Assembly (NCBI GenBank): GCA_963740065.1 | Contig: CAVUCS010000004.1 | Span: 372,001 to 436,000 of the forward strand | Direction of reading: 5' to 3' | Length of the DNA stretch: 64,000 nt | Source of the DNA: DASVDE01 sp963740065 | GTDB lineage: Bacteria > Actinomycetota > Thermoleophilia > Solirubrobacterales > 70-9 | Part shown: positions 34,496-42,625 of the stretch, in pieces | Layout: every line of letters starts with the position of its first letter | Position numbering within the stretch: the first letter of the stretch is position 1 | The notes under the pieces: generated by a model | What the model saw: only the letters and a program-made list of their open reading frames with translations | Told to the model about the DNA's origin: nothing | The model's database searches: none | Position numbers and translations under genes: made by a program

Positions 34496-34873
34496 TCAGC
34501 GCGGTTGCGCAACGTTGAAGCCGACGCTTCTCGCCGCATCCGCCAGGCGCTGGTCATATGCGATCAGCACCCCGATTTCATCCTTGACGCCGAGCGCGGT
34601 GGCGAGATGGATGGCATCGAGGCTTCGAAGGCTCATGGGTCGCAGGGCCGCGGCCTCGTCGAGTACCCGATCGTCAAGCGGCAATAGCGCCAAGCCGTCC
34701 AACCAGGACCGCGCGTCCACCTCATACTCACTTCCGTAGCGGGCGCAGGCCCGGATCGCCTCCACCGCAAGCAACGCACTGGATACGTATCCGTCCCATT
34801 CGACCAGTTCCGCGAGCAATGCTTGGTGTTCAACTTCCCGAAGCGGCAGCTTCACATAGGCGGAGCTGTCCAG
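34496..34873 (-). CDS. PIN-domain toxin (VapC-like), no ordinary start before its catalytic Asp
   Basis: The reading frame contains a PIN ribonuclease: LAYLDSSAYVKLPLREVE, then the central acidic EAIRACARYG, LRSLDAIHLATAL and IAYDQRLADAA, with the three or four expected Asp/Glu. The only ATG/GTG/TTG in the open stretch is GTG 34855, which would remove the first beta strand and catalytic Asp. CTG 34873 would give M-D-S-S-A, and is used here as the 5' limit. A TGA closes the frame upstream. Either a rare CTG start, translational coupling with a frameshift from the antitoxin gene (18 nt upstream), or a start-lost toxin. Neighbouring antitoxin supports a VapBC-type pair that acts by RNA cleavage. 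Confidence 0.7.
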   Translation of the reverse strand: MDSSAYVKLPLREVEHQALLAELVEWDGYVSSALLAVEAIRACARYGSEYEVDARSWLDGLALLPLDDRVLDEAAALRPMSLRSLDAIHLATALGVKDEIGVLIAYDQRLADAARSVGFNVAQPR

Positions 34874-34890
34874 ATACGCGAGCCGGCCGG

Positions 34891-35169
34891 CTACAACCGC
34901 TCCTCGCGCAGTTCATCGAGCACCTCGCCGCTGGATGGGCCTGGCGCGGGTGGGCCGGCGACGCGGGCGAGGGACAGCAGATCGGCGCGGGGCATGGTCG
35001 CCCCCCTCTCCGCCACCAGCCGGGCGAGCGGTGAATCGGCCGGGCCCGACGGCGACAGCCGAGCAACCTCCCTACCTCGCTCGGTAACGACAAAGCTCTC
35101 GCCCTCTTTTACATGGGCGAGGTAACGAGAGAGGTTCTGCCGCAACTCGCGCACTCCGACGCTGTTCAT
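34891..35169 (-). CDS. Phd/YefM-type antitoxin
   Basis: 92 residues from ATG 35169 (MNSVGVRELRQNLSRYLAHV); GTG 35178 would add three. The N-terminal DNA-binding fold GVRELRQNLSRYLAHVKEGESFVVTERGREVARL is the Phd/YefM pattern. The C-terminal half is a disordered toxin-binding tail with DELREERL. The gene directly precedes the PIN toxin frame and probably represses its own promoter. The pair interrupts the pilus locus between pilA and pilC. Confidence 0.88.
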   Translation of the reverse strand: MNSVGVRELRQNLSRYLAHVKEGESFVVTERGREVARLSPSGPADSPLARLVAERGATMPRADLLSLARVAGPPAPGPSSGEVLDELREERL

Positions 35170-35223
35170 GTGCGTCACTGTAGCACCTCGCCCTTTGACG
35201 GACGCCGACGGGAACCGACCGAC

Positions 35224-36471
35224 TCAGCGGATCTTGTCGTAGAGGCTGAAGATCGGCAGGTACATCGCGATCACGATGAAGCCGACCATGCCGCCGACGA
35301 AGACGATCATCAGGGGCTCGATCAGGGCCGTCAGGGCTTTGACCTTGGCGTCGACCTCGGCCTCATAGAAGTCGGCGATCTTGGTCATCATGTGCTCGAG
35401 CTGGCCGGTCTCCTCGCCGACGGCGATCATGTGGCCGACCATCGGCGGAAAGATCGGGTTGGCCTCGATCGGCGCCGCCAGGGAGCCGCCGCGCTTGACC
35501 GAAGCGTAGACGTCCTCCATCGCCTGCTCGACGACCCAGTTGCCGGAGGTTTCCCCGGTCAGTCTGATCGACTGCAGCATCGGCACCCCGGAGGAGACCG
35601 AGCCGGAGAAGGTGCGTGACCAGCGGGCCAGCGCCACCTTCTGGATCACGTCGCCGATCTTGAAGGGAATCCGCAGTTTGAACTTGTCCCACAGCTCGTT
35701 CCCCTTGGTGGTCTTCTTCCACTTGAAGAAGGCGTAGAAGGAGGCGACCAGGGCCGGGATCACAATGAACCAGTAGCCGGTCATCACGTCGGAGACGGAA
35801 ACGCAGATCTGGGTCGGCAGCGGCAGCGAGGAGCTCTCGCCCGGGTTGTCGGCGGCGATCTCTTCGAAGATGCCGACGAAGACGGGGACGATGAAGGCGA
35901 CCACGGCGACCAGCACGACCACCGCCACGCTGAAGACCAGCGCCGGGTACATCAACGCCGATTTGACCTGACGGCGCAGGGTGTCGGCTCTCTCCACCTG
36001 GAAGGCAATGCGATCCATCGCCTCCTCCAGTCGCCCCGACTGCTCGCCGGAGCGGACCATGGCGCGGAAGAGGCGGTCGAAGACCTTCGGGTGACGCTCC
36101 ATCGCCTGCTCCAGGGAGGAGCCCGCCTCGACGTCGGCGCGCACGCCGGCGACCGCGGCTTTGATCTGCTCGTCCTGGGTCTGCTCCTCAAGCGTGTGCA
36201 GGGTCCGCAACATCGGCATGCCCGAAGAGATCAGGGTCGCGAACTGGCGCGAGAAGATGGCGAGCTCGCGCATGTCGATGCCCTGCCATCTCTTAAAGAT
36301 GTCCTCGAGCGCGAACGGCTCCTTTTTCTCGGTGACGTCGAGGACGATCAGCCCGCGCTGGCGCAGCTGATCGGAGACCTGCGCCTTGGACTCGGCTTCC
36401 AGCTCGCCGGCCGAGGCGGCGCCGGCGAGGTCCAACGCCCTGAACGAGAAGGTCGTCGCGGCGGCAGCCAT
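35224..36471 (-). CDS. pilC: Type IV pilus platform protein PilC
   Basis: 415 residues. Two GspF domains: residues ~70-195 (RELAIFSRQFATLISSGMPML, MYPALVFSVAVVVLVAVVAF) and ~275-400 (RWSRTFSGSVSSGVPMLQSI, TALIEPLMIVFVGGMVGFI), with three membrane helices. The start FSFRALDLAGAASAGELEAES matches the usual N-terminal beta hairpin. PilC couples PilB/PilT rotation to pilin insertion or removal. A 3-nt gap follows pilT, with which it is co-transcribed. Confidence 0.95.
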   Translation of the reverse strand: MAAAATTFSFRALDLAGAASAGELEAESKAQVSDQLRQRGLIVLDVTEKKEPFALEDIFKRWQGIDMRELAIFSRQFATLISSGMPMLRTLHTLEEQTQDEQIKAAVAGVRADVEAGSSLEQAMERHPKVFDRLFRAMVRSGEQSGRLEEAMDRIAFQVERADTLRRQVKSALMYPALVFSVAVVVLVAVVAFIVPVFVGIFEEIAADNPGESSSLPLPTQICVSVSDVMTGYWFIVIPALVASFYAFFKWKKTTKGNELWDKFKLRIPFKIGDVIQKVALARWSRTFSGSVSSGVPMLQSIRLTGETSGNWVVEQAMEDVYASVKRGGSLAAPIEANPIFPPMVGHMIAVGEETGQLEHMMTKIADFYEAEVDAKVKALTALIEPLMIVFVGGMVGFIVIAMYLPIFSLYDKIR

Positions 36472-36474
36472 GCC

Positions 36475-37647
36475 TTAGCCCCCCTGCGTGTATGAGGGCG
36501 GCGTCGGCGCGGCAACCGGAGTCGTCAGCGCGCTCTCGTCGTACATCCGGGCATCGGGCGGCGGCGTTATCGGCGCCGTCCCAAGCAGCCGTTTCAGCTC
36601 TTCGGGCACCGCGGCGCGCTGCTCGGCCAGCGAGCGGGTGATCTTCCCCTCCCGCACCAGCCGCGCCAGGTCGGCGTCCATCGTCTGCATCCCGACCGCG
36701 CCCGAAGTCTGAACCGCGGCGTAGATCTGGTGTGTTTTCCCCTCGCGAATCAGATTGCGAATCGCGGGAGTCGGGATCAACACCTCGCAGGCGGGCACCC
36801 GCCCCCTGCCGTCGGCGGTCGGCAACAGCTGCTGGGTGACAATCCCCTGTAGGGCGATCGAAAGCTGCGTGCGCACCTGCCCCTGCTGCTGGGGCGGAAA
36901 GACGTCGATGATCCGGTCGACGGTCTGCGCCGTCGACTGGGTGTGCAGGGTGGCGAAGACAAGGTGGCCGGTCTCGGCCGCGGTCAGCGCGGTGGAGATC
37001 GTCTCCATGTCGCGCATCTCGCCGACCAGGATCACGTCGGGGTCCTCGCGCAACGCCGCCCGCAGGCCGAGTGCGAAATCCGGAGCGTCGGCGCCGACCT
37101 CGCGCTGGTTGACGATCGAGTGCTTGTGTCTATGCAGGAACTCGATCGGGTCCTCGATCGTAAGAATGTGGTCCTGCTGCTCTCTGTTGATCACGTCGAG
37201 CATCGCCGCCAGCGTCGTGCTCTTGCCCGAGCCGGTCGGGCCGGTGACGAGGACGAAGCCACGCGGTCTCGTGGTCAGGTCGCGCAGCACCTGCGGCACG
37301 CCGAGCGACTCAAGGCTGGGTATGCCGAATGGGACCAGGCGAAAGGCGGCGCTGACCGCGCCGCGCTGGAAGAAGCAGTTGACGCGGAAGCGGGCTACGC
37401 CCGGGATCGCGTAGGCGAAGTCGAGCTGCTGGTTGTTCTCGAAGCGTTTGCGCTGGTCGTCGTTGAGGATGCTGTAGATGACCTCGCGGGTCTGCTGAGC
37501 GGAGAGCGGGTCGAAGCCCTCCATCGGCATGATCTTGCCTTTGTCGCGCATCGCCGGCGGAAAGCCGGCGGTGAGGTGGACGTCGGAAGCCTCGGCGTCG
37601 ACCATCCGGCGCAGGACCTCGGCGAAGTCGAAATCACGTTGTGACAC
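36475..37647 (-). CDS. pilT: Pilus retraction ATPase PilT
   Basis: 390 residues from GTG 37647, which overlaps the pilB stop by 14 nt. N-terminal PAS-like domain (ASDVHLTAGFPPAMRDKG), Walker A GPTGSGKSTTLA near 135, Asp box ILTIEDPIEFLH, Walker B DVILVGEMRDMETI, His box TAAETGHLVFATLHT. The C-terminal AIRNLIREGKTHQI matches the PilT AIRNLIRE signature. Powers pilus retraction in twitching. A Pro-rich tail of ~35 residues is unusual. Confidence 0.94.
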   Translation of the reverse strand: MSQRDFDFAEVLRRMVDAEASDVHLTAGFPPAMRDKGKIMPMEGFDPLSAQQTREVIYSILNDDQRKRFENNQQLDFAYAIPGVARFRVNCFFQRGAVSAAFRLVPFGIPSLESLGVPQVLRDLTTRPRGFVLVTGPTGSGKSTTLAAMLDVINREQQDHILTIEDPIEFLHRHKHSIVNQREVGADAPDFALGLRAALREDPDVILVGEMRDMETISTALTAAETGHLVFATLHTQSTAQTVDRIIDVFPPQQQGQVRTQLSIALQGIVTQQLLPTADGRGRVPACEVLIPTPAIRNLIREGKTHQIYAAVQTSGAVGMQTMDADLARLVREGKITRSLAEQRAAVPEELKRLLGTAPITPPPDARMYDESALTTPVAAPTPPSYTQGG

Positions 37648-39484
37648 GGAGCACCTCTTCGAGGCTGGTCACGCCCGCCCTGACTTTGACGACCCCATCT
37701 TCACGCAGGGTGAGCATCCCCTCTTCCTGGGCGACGGCGGCGATCTCGGGCTCTGCGGCGCGATTCACGGTCATCTCCTTCAACCGCTCGCTGAGGGTCA
37801 TCACCGAGTAGATGCCGACCCGGCCGCGGTAACCGGTGTGGGCGCAGCGCGGGCAGCCGACCGGCTCATAGGCCTCAATGTCGCCCGAGGCCATGATCCC
37901 GGCCTCGGTCAGGGCCGCTGCCGGGATCAACGCCCGGCGCTTGCAGTTCGGGCAGAGATTGCGGGCGAGGCGCTGGGCGACGACGCAGTCGACGGCCGAT
38001 GCGGTGAGGAAAGTCTCGATCCCCATCTCGTTGAGGCGCGCGATCGCGCCGGGGGCATCGTTGGTGTGCAGCGTGCTCAGCATCATGTGGCCGGTCAGCG
38101 CCGCTTCGATCGCGATCCGCGCAGTCTCCGCGTCGCGAATCTCACCGACCATGACGATGTCGGGGTCGGCGCGCAGGATCGAGCGCAACCCGGTTGCAAA
38201 GTCCAGGCCCGCCTTGCGATTGACGTTGAGTTGGTTGATTCCACCGATTCGGTACTCGACGGGATCCTCGATCGTGATGATCTTCTTCTCCACCTGGTTC
38301 AACTCCTGCAAAGCCGCGTAAAGGGTCGTCGACTTGCCTGAGCCGGTCGGGCCGGTTACCAGCACCGCGCCATAGGGTCTCCTGAAGGCAGACTCGAAGT
38401 TCTCGCGCCCGGAGCCGTCCATGCCCAGCTCGTCGAGCGAGCGCTGGGCGTTGCTCTGGTCGAGGATGCGGATCGTCGCCCCCTCGCCACGCTGGGTCGG
38501 CAGCGTGGTGACACGGAGGTCGACGCGGCGGTCCTCGACAGCGACGCCGACGCGGCCGTCCTGAGGCACCCGCTTCTCGGCGATGTCCAGCTCACTCATG
38601 ATCTTCAACCGCGAGATCACGGCGCTGATCATTCGCTTCGGCACGTGCGCGGCCTCCTTCAGCACGCCGTCGATGCGGAAACGAACTCGCAGCTCGTCCT
38701 CTTCGGGCTCGAGGTGGATATCGGAGGCGCCCTCTCCCACCGCCTGGGCGAGGATGCTGTAGACGAGCTTGATCACCGGCGCGTCCTCGGCGTTGGCTTG
38801 CAGCGAGCTGACTCCGCCGATGCCCTGCTCTTCTTCGTAGTCGGCCTCTTCCTCGAGGGTCTGCTCCTCGACGATCGCGTTGGCGGCGGCATTCTGCACC
38901 GTGCCCAACCGCGTCAGCAGCGACTCGACGTCTTCCTCAGCGGCAACGGCAATTTGGCAGTCCAGGCCAGTGGCGATCTGGATGTCATCGACGGCCAGCA
39001 CGTTGGCCGGGTCGGCGGCGGCGACCAGCAATGTGTGGGAATCGACGTAGCCGACCGGGACGGCCATGTAGCGGCGCGCCATCGTCACCGGGAAAAGGGC
39101 CGCCGCGGCGATATCAACGTGGTAGACGGCGAGGTCGACATGGTCGAGCCCGTAACGCTCGGCGATCGCCCGCGAAAGCTGGCTGCTGTCGATCGTCCCG
39201 TCGGCGAGCAACAGGCTCTCCGGCGTGCGCCCGGCGGTGCGAGCTGCCTCGACCGCGTTTTGCACGGCCTCAGTGGAGGCGTAGCCGAGCTCAACCAAGA
39301 CATCTACGGTGAAGCCACGCGAGTGACCGCGGTGGCGGGGAGGGGTCAACCCAGGGACGCTGTCCACGTGCGGTTCGAGTGCATGCGCCGCCGACCCGTT
39401 CGAGGTGGGGACCGGGCTTGAAGCGGGGACCGGGCTCGATGCGGGAACCGGGCGCAGGTGGCTGGGATAGGGATCGGGACTCAT
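37634..39484 (-). CDS. pilB: Pilus extension ATPase PilB
   Basis: 616 residues. The N-terminal 45 residues are a Pro/Ser repeat (PVPASSPVPASSPVPTS). A MshEN-like domain follows (about 58-200; DLAVYHVDIAAAALFP), which in other PilB proteins binds c-di-GMP. The ATPase core has SDIHLEPEEDELRVRFRIDG, Walker A GPTGSGKSTTLYA, Walker B DIVMVGEIRDAET and LTGHMMLSTLHTNDA. A zinc-binding Cys4 element is complete: CPNC and CPRC. Drives pilin assembly. Coupled to the pilT gene downstream. Confidence 0.95.
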   Translation of the reverse strand: MSPDPYPSHLRPVPASSPVPASSPVPTSNGSAAHALEPHVDSVPGLTPPRHRGHSRGFTVDVLVELGYASTEAVQNAVEAARTAGRTPESLLLADGTIDSSQLSRAIAERYGLDHVDLAVYHVDIAAAALFPVTMARRYMAVPVGYVDSHTLLVAAADPANVLAVDDIQIATGLDCQIAVAAEEDVESLLTRLGTVQNAAANAIVEEQTLEEEADYEEEQGIGGVSSLQANAEDAPVIKLVYSILAQAVGEGASDIHLEPEEDELRVRFRIDGVLKEAAHVPKRMISAVISRLKIMSELDIAEKRVPQDGRVGVAVEDRRVDLRVTTLPTQRGEGATIRILDQSNAQRSLDELGMDGSGRENFESAFRRPYGAVLVTGPTGSGKSTTLYAALQELNQVEKKIITIEDPVEYRIGGINQLNVNRKAGLDFATGLRSILRADPDIVMVGEIRDAETARIAIEAALTGHMMLSTLHTNDAPGAIARLNEMGIETFLTASAVDCVVAQRLARNLCPNCKRRALIPAAALTEAGIMASGDIEAYEPVGCPRCAHTGYRGRVGIYSVMTLSERLKEMTVNRAAEPEIAAVAQEEGMLTLREDGVVKVRAGVTSLEEVLRVTT

Positions 39485-39491
39485 GCCAGGC

Positions 39492-40136
39492 TCAGTTCGG
39501 GTAGTAGGTCGCGTCGGGGCCGTTGTAGGAGGCGTCTCGGACCGCCTGGGCGATGGACTTGGAGGTCTTGAAGCCGTACGCCACGGAGGCCTGAGGGGTG
39601 CCGTCGCTGACCCGCTTCGGGCGCAAGATCACCAGGGCGGGGACTCGATCCACGTCGACGCCGAGGGTGATCGCCGCGTAGCGGGAAATCTCCGCTGCGG
39701 GAACGACGAAGAGGGCCAGGCTCGCGTCGCCGTTTAGCTCTTTGACAGCCTGAGCGACCAGCCGGTCATCGGTGCCGCCGTTGTGGACGACGAGAAGAAC
39801 GACGGTGTCGCCGGCCTTGTACGCCCTGGTGACCGCCGCGGGAAGCGGAGGAGCCGGAACGGAGCTTGGAATCGCGCCCGACGCAGTGGAGGCGCCGACC
39901 TGGGCCGCCGCCGCCGCGGCGGCGGCATCAACGGCGGCTCCGGGGGTTGCCCCCGTAGCGGTGGCGGTTGCATCAGTGCCGGCGACACTGACGGTTGCCT
40001 GGGTCGGGGTCGATGTAACGGCTTCCCCACTCCCACCGCCACCCATGCGGGTAACGAAGAGGAAGCCGACAGCGACGATCAGCAGCCCGACGAGGGCGAG
40101 CTGGGCAAGGGGGTTCTCATTCAGTCTCTCCCTCAT
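39492..40136 (-). CDS. Membrane-anchored thioredoxin-like protein in the pil operon
   Basis: 214 residues: a short cytosolic lead, one membrane helix (about 12-31, LALVGLLIVAVGFLFV), a ~65-residue Ala/Thr/Pro linker, then a C-terminal ~100 residues with a thioredoxin-like pattern (DTVVLLVVHNGGTDD, LFVVPAAEISRYAAITLGVDVDRVPALVIL). The redox CxxC is absent: no Cys at all in the domain, so a disulfide role is unlikely. Lies between pilT2 and pilB with ATGA overlap upstream and 7 nt downstream. Could serve as a PilO-like or wall-spanning scaffold. Family not recognised. Confidence 0.7.
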   Translation of the reverse strand: MRERLNENPLAQLALVGLLIVAVGFLFVTRMGGGGSGEAVTSTPTQATVSVAGTDATATATGATPGAAVDAAAAAAAAQVGASTASGAIPSSVPAPPLPAAVTRAYKAGDTVVLLVVHNGGTDDRLVAQAVKELNGDASLALFVVPAAEISRYAAITLGVDVDRVPALVILRPKRVSDGTPQASVAYGFKTSKSIAQAVRDASYNGPDATYYPN

Positions 40137-41281
40137 TGCTGCGTCACCGCCTCAGGAACCTGCGCGGCCGTCTCTCCGACCTGCTCAATGCCGCTGGCGC
40201 GCTGGCCGCGAGCGGCCAGCATCAGCTTGAAGTCATGCGGGCTGGAGGCGGCGTCGAGCGCCACCTCTTCGGAGACCCTGCCGTCCATCACGTAGTGCAG
40301 CAGCGACTGGTCGAAAGTGCTCATGCCGTAGTACTCCCCTTCGGCGATGACCTCGGTGATCTTCCCTGTCTCTTCGGGGTTGAGGATCAAGTCCTGCACG
40401 CGGCCGGTAACAACCATTACCTCGGCGGCAGCGACTCGGCCTTCGCCGGTCAGATCAGGCACCAGGCGCTGTGCGATCGCCCCTTTCAGGGTTGAGGCGA
40501 GCATCACCCGCGCCTGCTGCTGAAGGTGCGGGGGAAAGAAGTCGATGATTCGGTTGATCGTCTCTGTCGCGTCCAGGGTGTGGACCGTGGAGAGCACGAG
40601 GTGGCCGGTCTCGGCCGCCGAAAGCGCGGTGCGCACGGTCTCCTCGTCGCGCATCTCCCCGACCAGGATCACATCGGGGTCCTGCCGCAAGACGCGCCGC
40701 ATCGCCCGGGCAAAGCTTTTGGTGTCTGCGCCGACCTCGCGCTGGTTGATGATTGAGCGGTTGTCACGGTGCAGATACTCGATCGGGTCCTCGAGCGTGA
40801 CGATGTGGCGCGCCCGGGTCCGGTTGATGTGGTCGATCATCGCCGCCAGCGTCGTGCTCTTGCCCGAGCCGGTGGTGCCGGTGACGAGAACGATTCCGCG
40901 CTGCTCCTCGGCCAGGCTGCGCACGATCTGTGGCAATCCGAGCTCGTCGATCGAGCGGATGCCGTAAGGAATCGCGCGGGCGACGATCGAGATCGATCCT
41001 CGCTGCCTGAAGGCGTTGACGCGGAAGCGGGCGACGTTGGGAATCGCGTAAGAGAAGTCCGCTTCGCCCTCCTCCTCGAACTCGGTCAGCGAGCGCACCT
41101 CGGCAATGTCATGAAACGCCTTCTCCGTGTCTTCAGGCGTGAGTCTCCCGTACCCCTCAACGGGCAGGAGGTCGCCGTGGACACGGATAATCGGAGGCGA
41201 GGCGACCTTGACGTGAAGGTCGGAGCCCTCGCGCTCGACGACCGCGCGCAGTGCTGAATCGATTTCGAACATTCCAGCCAT
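40133..41281 (-). CDS. Second PilT/PilU-like retraction ATPase
   Basis: 382 residues from ATG 41281 (ATG 41272 also possible). The same architecture as PilT: SDLHVKVASPPIIRVHG, Walker A GTTGSGKSTTLAA, Asp box IVTLEDPIEYLHR, Walker B DVILVGEMRDEETV, His box AAETGHLVLSTVHT. The C-terminus VQDLILNPEETGKITEVI differs from the AIRNLIRE signature of true PilT, as in PilU-type paralogues that assist retraction. It is the first gene of a pilT2-Trx-pilB-pilT-pilC run and starts 38 nt after the sigma-factor stop. Confidence 0.92.
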   Translation of the reverse strand: MAGMFEIDSALRAVVEREGSDLHVKVASPPIIRVHGDLLPVEGYGRLTPEDTEKAFHDIAEVRSLTEFEEEGEADFSYAIPNVARFRVNAFRQRGSISIVARAIPYGIRSIDELGLPQIVRSLAEEQRGIVLVTGTTGSGKSTTLAAMIDHINRTRARHIVTLEDPIEYLHRDNRSIINQREVGADTKSFARAMRRVLRQDPDVILVGEMRDEETVRTALSAAETGHLVLSTVHTLDATETINRIIDFFPPHLQQQARVMLASTLKGAIAQRLVPDLTGEGRVAAAEVMVVTGRVQDLILNPEETGKITEVIAEGEYYGMSTFDQSLLHYVMDGRVSEEVALDAASSPHDFKLMLAARGQRASGIEQVGETAAQVPEAVTQQ

Positions 41282-41319
41282 CTATCGGCTGGAACGCTCA
41301 ACGCTTTAACTAATGAAAA

Positions 41320-42426
41320 TCAGGTGACTTCGCGCAGTTTCTGGGCTTCACCCAGGGACTGCAGCTTTTTGAGGCTCTGATTTTCGATCTGGCGGATGCG
41401 CTCACGCGTGACGTTGAAGGTGCGACCGACCTCGTCAAGCGTGCGCGGATGCTCGCCGCCGAGGCCGTAGCGCAGCTCCAGCACGCGCCGCTCGCGGTAG
41501 GAGAGGTTCTCCAGCGCTTCCTTCAGCGCCTCTTTGGTCAGCAGGTCGGCAGCGCGGTCAAACGGGGACTCCGCCTTCTCATCCGCGATGAACTGACCGA
41601 ACTCCGATTCCTCCTCGTCGCCGACCGGCTTCTCGAGGCTGACCGGCGCCTGTGCGGAGCGCTTGATCGAATCGACCTCTTCCGGGTCGATCCCGGTCAC
41701 ATCGGCGATCTCCTCCGGGGTGGGCTCGCGACCCAGCTCGGTGACCAGCTTGCGCTCGGCGCGGCCGATCTTGTTCAGCTTCTCGACCACGTGGACCGGA
41801 ATGCGGATCGTGCGCGCCTTGTCGGCGAGCGCACGGGCGATCGCCTGGCGGATCCACCAGGTCGCGTAGGTGGAGAACTTGAACCCCTTGCGGTAGTCGA
41901 ACTTCTCCGCAGCGCGGACCAGGCCCAGAGTCCCCTCCTGGATCAGGTCGAGGAAGGGAAGGCCCTGGTTGCGGTAGTTCTTCGCGATCGAGACGACCAG
42001 GCGCAGGTTGGACTCGACCATTCTTTGCTTCGCGTCGAGGTCGCCGCGCTCAATCCGCTTGGCCAGGTCGACTTCCTCCTGGGCGGTGAGCAAGCGGACT
42101 TTGCCGATGTCCTTGAGGAACAGCTGAAGGCTGTCCGTCGTCATATCCGGCTTCAGGTCGAGCGCCTGTCTCTGGCGGCGCCGGCCTTTTCTGCCGGTGT
42201 CAATCGGGAGGGCGTCGGCCGCGGCTTTCTGAGCAGGGTCCATGTCCTCGACCAGCTCGATCCCCGACTTCTCAAGGTGCCCGTAAAGGTCCTCGACATC
42301 GGATTCGTCGAGATCGACCTCCGAGACCGCGGAGGCGACATCGCCGAAGGTCAGCACGCCAAGCTGCTGACCGCGGGTGATCAGTCCTCTGACTTCCTCA
42401 AGCTCTTGAAGCTCTGCTACCAGCAT
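41320..42426 (-). CDS. Primary RNA polymerase sigma factor (RpoD/SigA)
   Basis: 368 residues, compact for a housekeeping sigma. Region 1.1-like start (LEEVRGLITRGQQLGVLTFGD), 1.2 (DSLQLFLKDIGKVRLLTAQEE), 2.1-2.4 (GLPFLDLIQEGTLGL, YATWWIRQAIARALAD), region 3, and 4.2 with VTRERIRQIE. There is no long non-conserved insert between 1.2 and 2.1. Directs recognition of TTGACA/TATAAT-type promoters. Preceded by a promoter and an intrinsic terminator (42501-42619), so its level may be set by attenuation. Followed by the second pilT gene. Confidence 0.95.
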   Translation of the reverse strand: MLVAELQELEEVRGLITRGQQLGVLTFGDVASAVSEVDLDESDVEDLYGHLEKSGIELVEDMDPAQKAAADALPIDTGRKGRRRQRQALDLKPDMTTDSLQLFLKDIGKVRLLTAQEEVDLAKRIERGDLDAKQRMVESNLRLVVSIAKNYRNQGLPFLDLIQEGTLGLVRAAEKFDYRKGFKFSTYATWWIRQAIARALADKARTIRIPVHVVEKLNKIGRAERKLVTELGREPTPEEIADVTGIDPEEVDSIKRSAQAPVSLEKPVGDEEESEFGQFIADEKAESPFDRAADLLTKEALKEALENLSYRERRVLELRYGLGGEHPRTLDEVGRTFNVTRERIRQIENQSLKKLQSLGEAQKLREVT

Positions 42427-42499
42427 CCGTTTCTACTCGTTCCCTTGCTCTAGGTGGTTTAGTCCTGCCCATGAAATGCCGCCGCGGGCAAAAAGTCTC

Positions 42500-42584
42500 G
42501 AAAAAGCGGACCAGCGAACTGGTCCGCGAAGTAAAGGGGCACTGCGACGGCCCTTTGACGGGCACAGAAAGTCCTCAAACGTCT
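42500..42584 (-). ncRNA. ~85-nt transcript between promoter and terminator: small RNA or sigma-factor attenuator
   Basis: On the minus strand a strong promoter (42619-42591) would start RNA near 42584, and an intrinsic terminator (42527-42501) would end it ~85 nt later, before the sigma-factor ATG at 42426. The unit has no sizable reading frame. It also holds complementary GCCC/GGGC elements (for example CCCGTCAAAGGG at about 42565-42550). No match to a known RNA class is claimed. Confidence 0.5.
42501..42527 (-). terminator. Intrinsic terminator in the sigma-factor leader
   Basis: GCGGACCAG-TTCG-CTGGTCCGC, a perfect 9-bp stem with a UUCG-type loop, is followed immediately by TTTTT on the minus strand. 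It lies 75 nt before the sigma-factor start codon, on the sense strand of that gene. Confidence 0.85.
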
Positions 42585-42590
42585 GTTCGC

Positions 42591-42619
42591 ATGGTAGTCG
42601 CTTCAGTTTGTGAAGTCAA
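42591..42619 (-). promoter_or_regulatory. Sigma-A-type promoter with inverted repeat in the spacer
   Basis: TTGACT (42619-42614), a 17-bp spacer and TACCAT (42596-42591) on the minus strand form the clearest promoter in the window. The spacer contains the inverted repeat CTTCA-N5-TGAAG (42601-42615), identical in half-site and spacing to the one at 24157-24171. Confidence 0.75.
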
Positions 42620-42625
42620 GATCTG

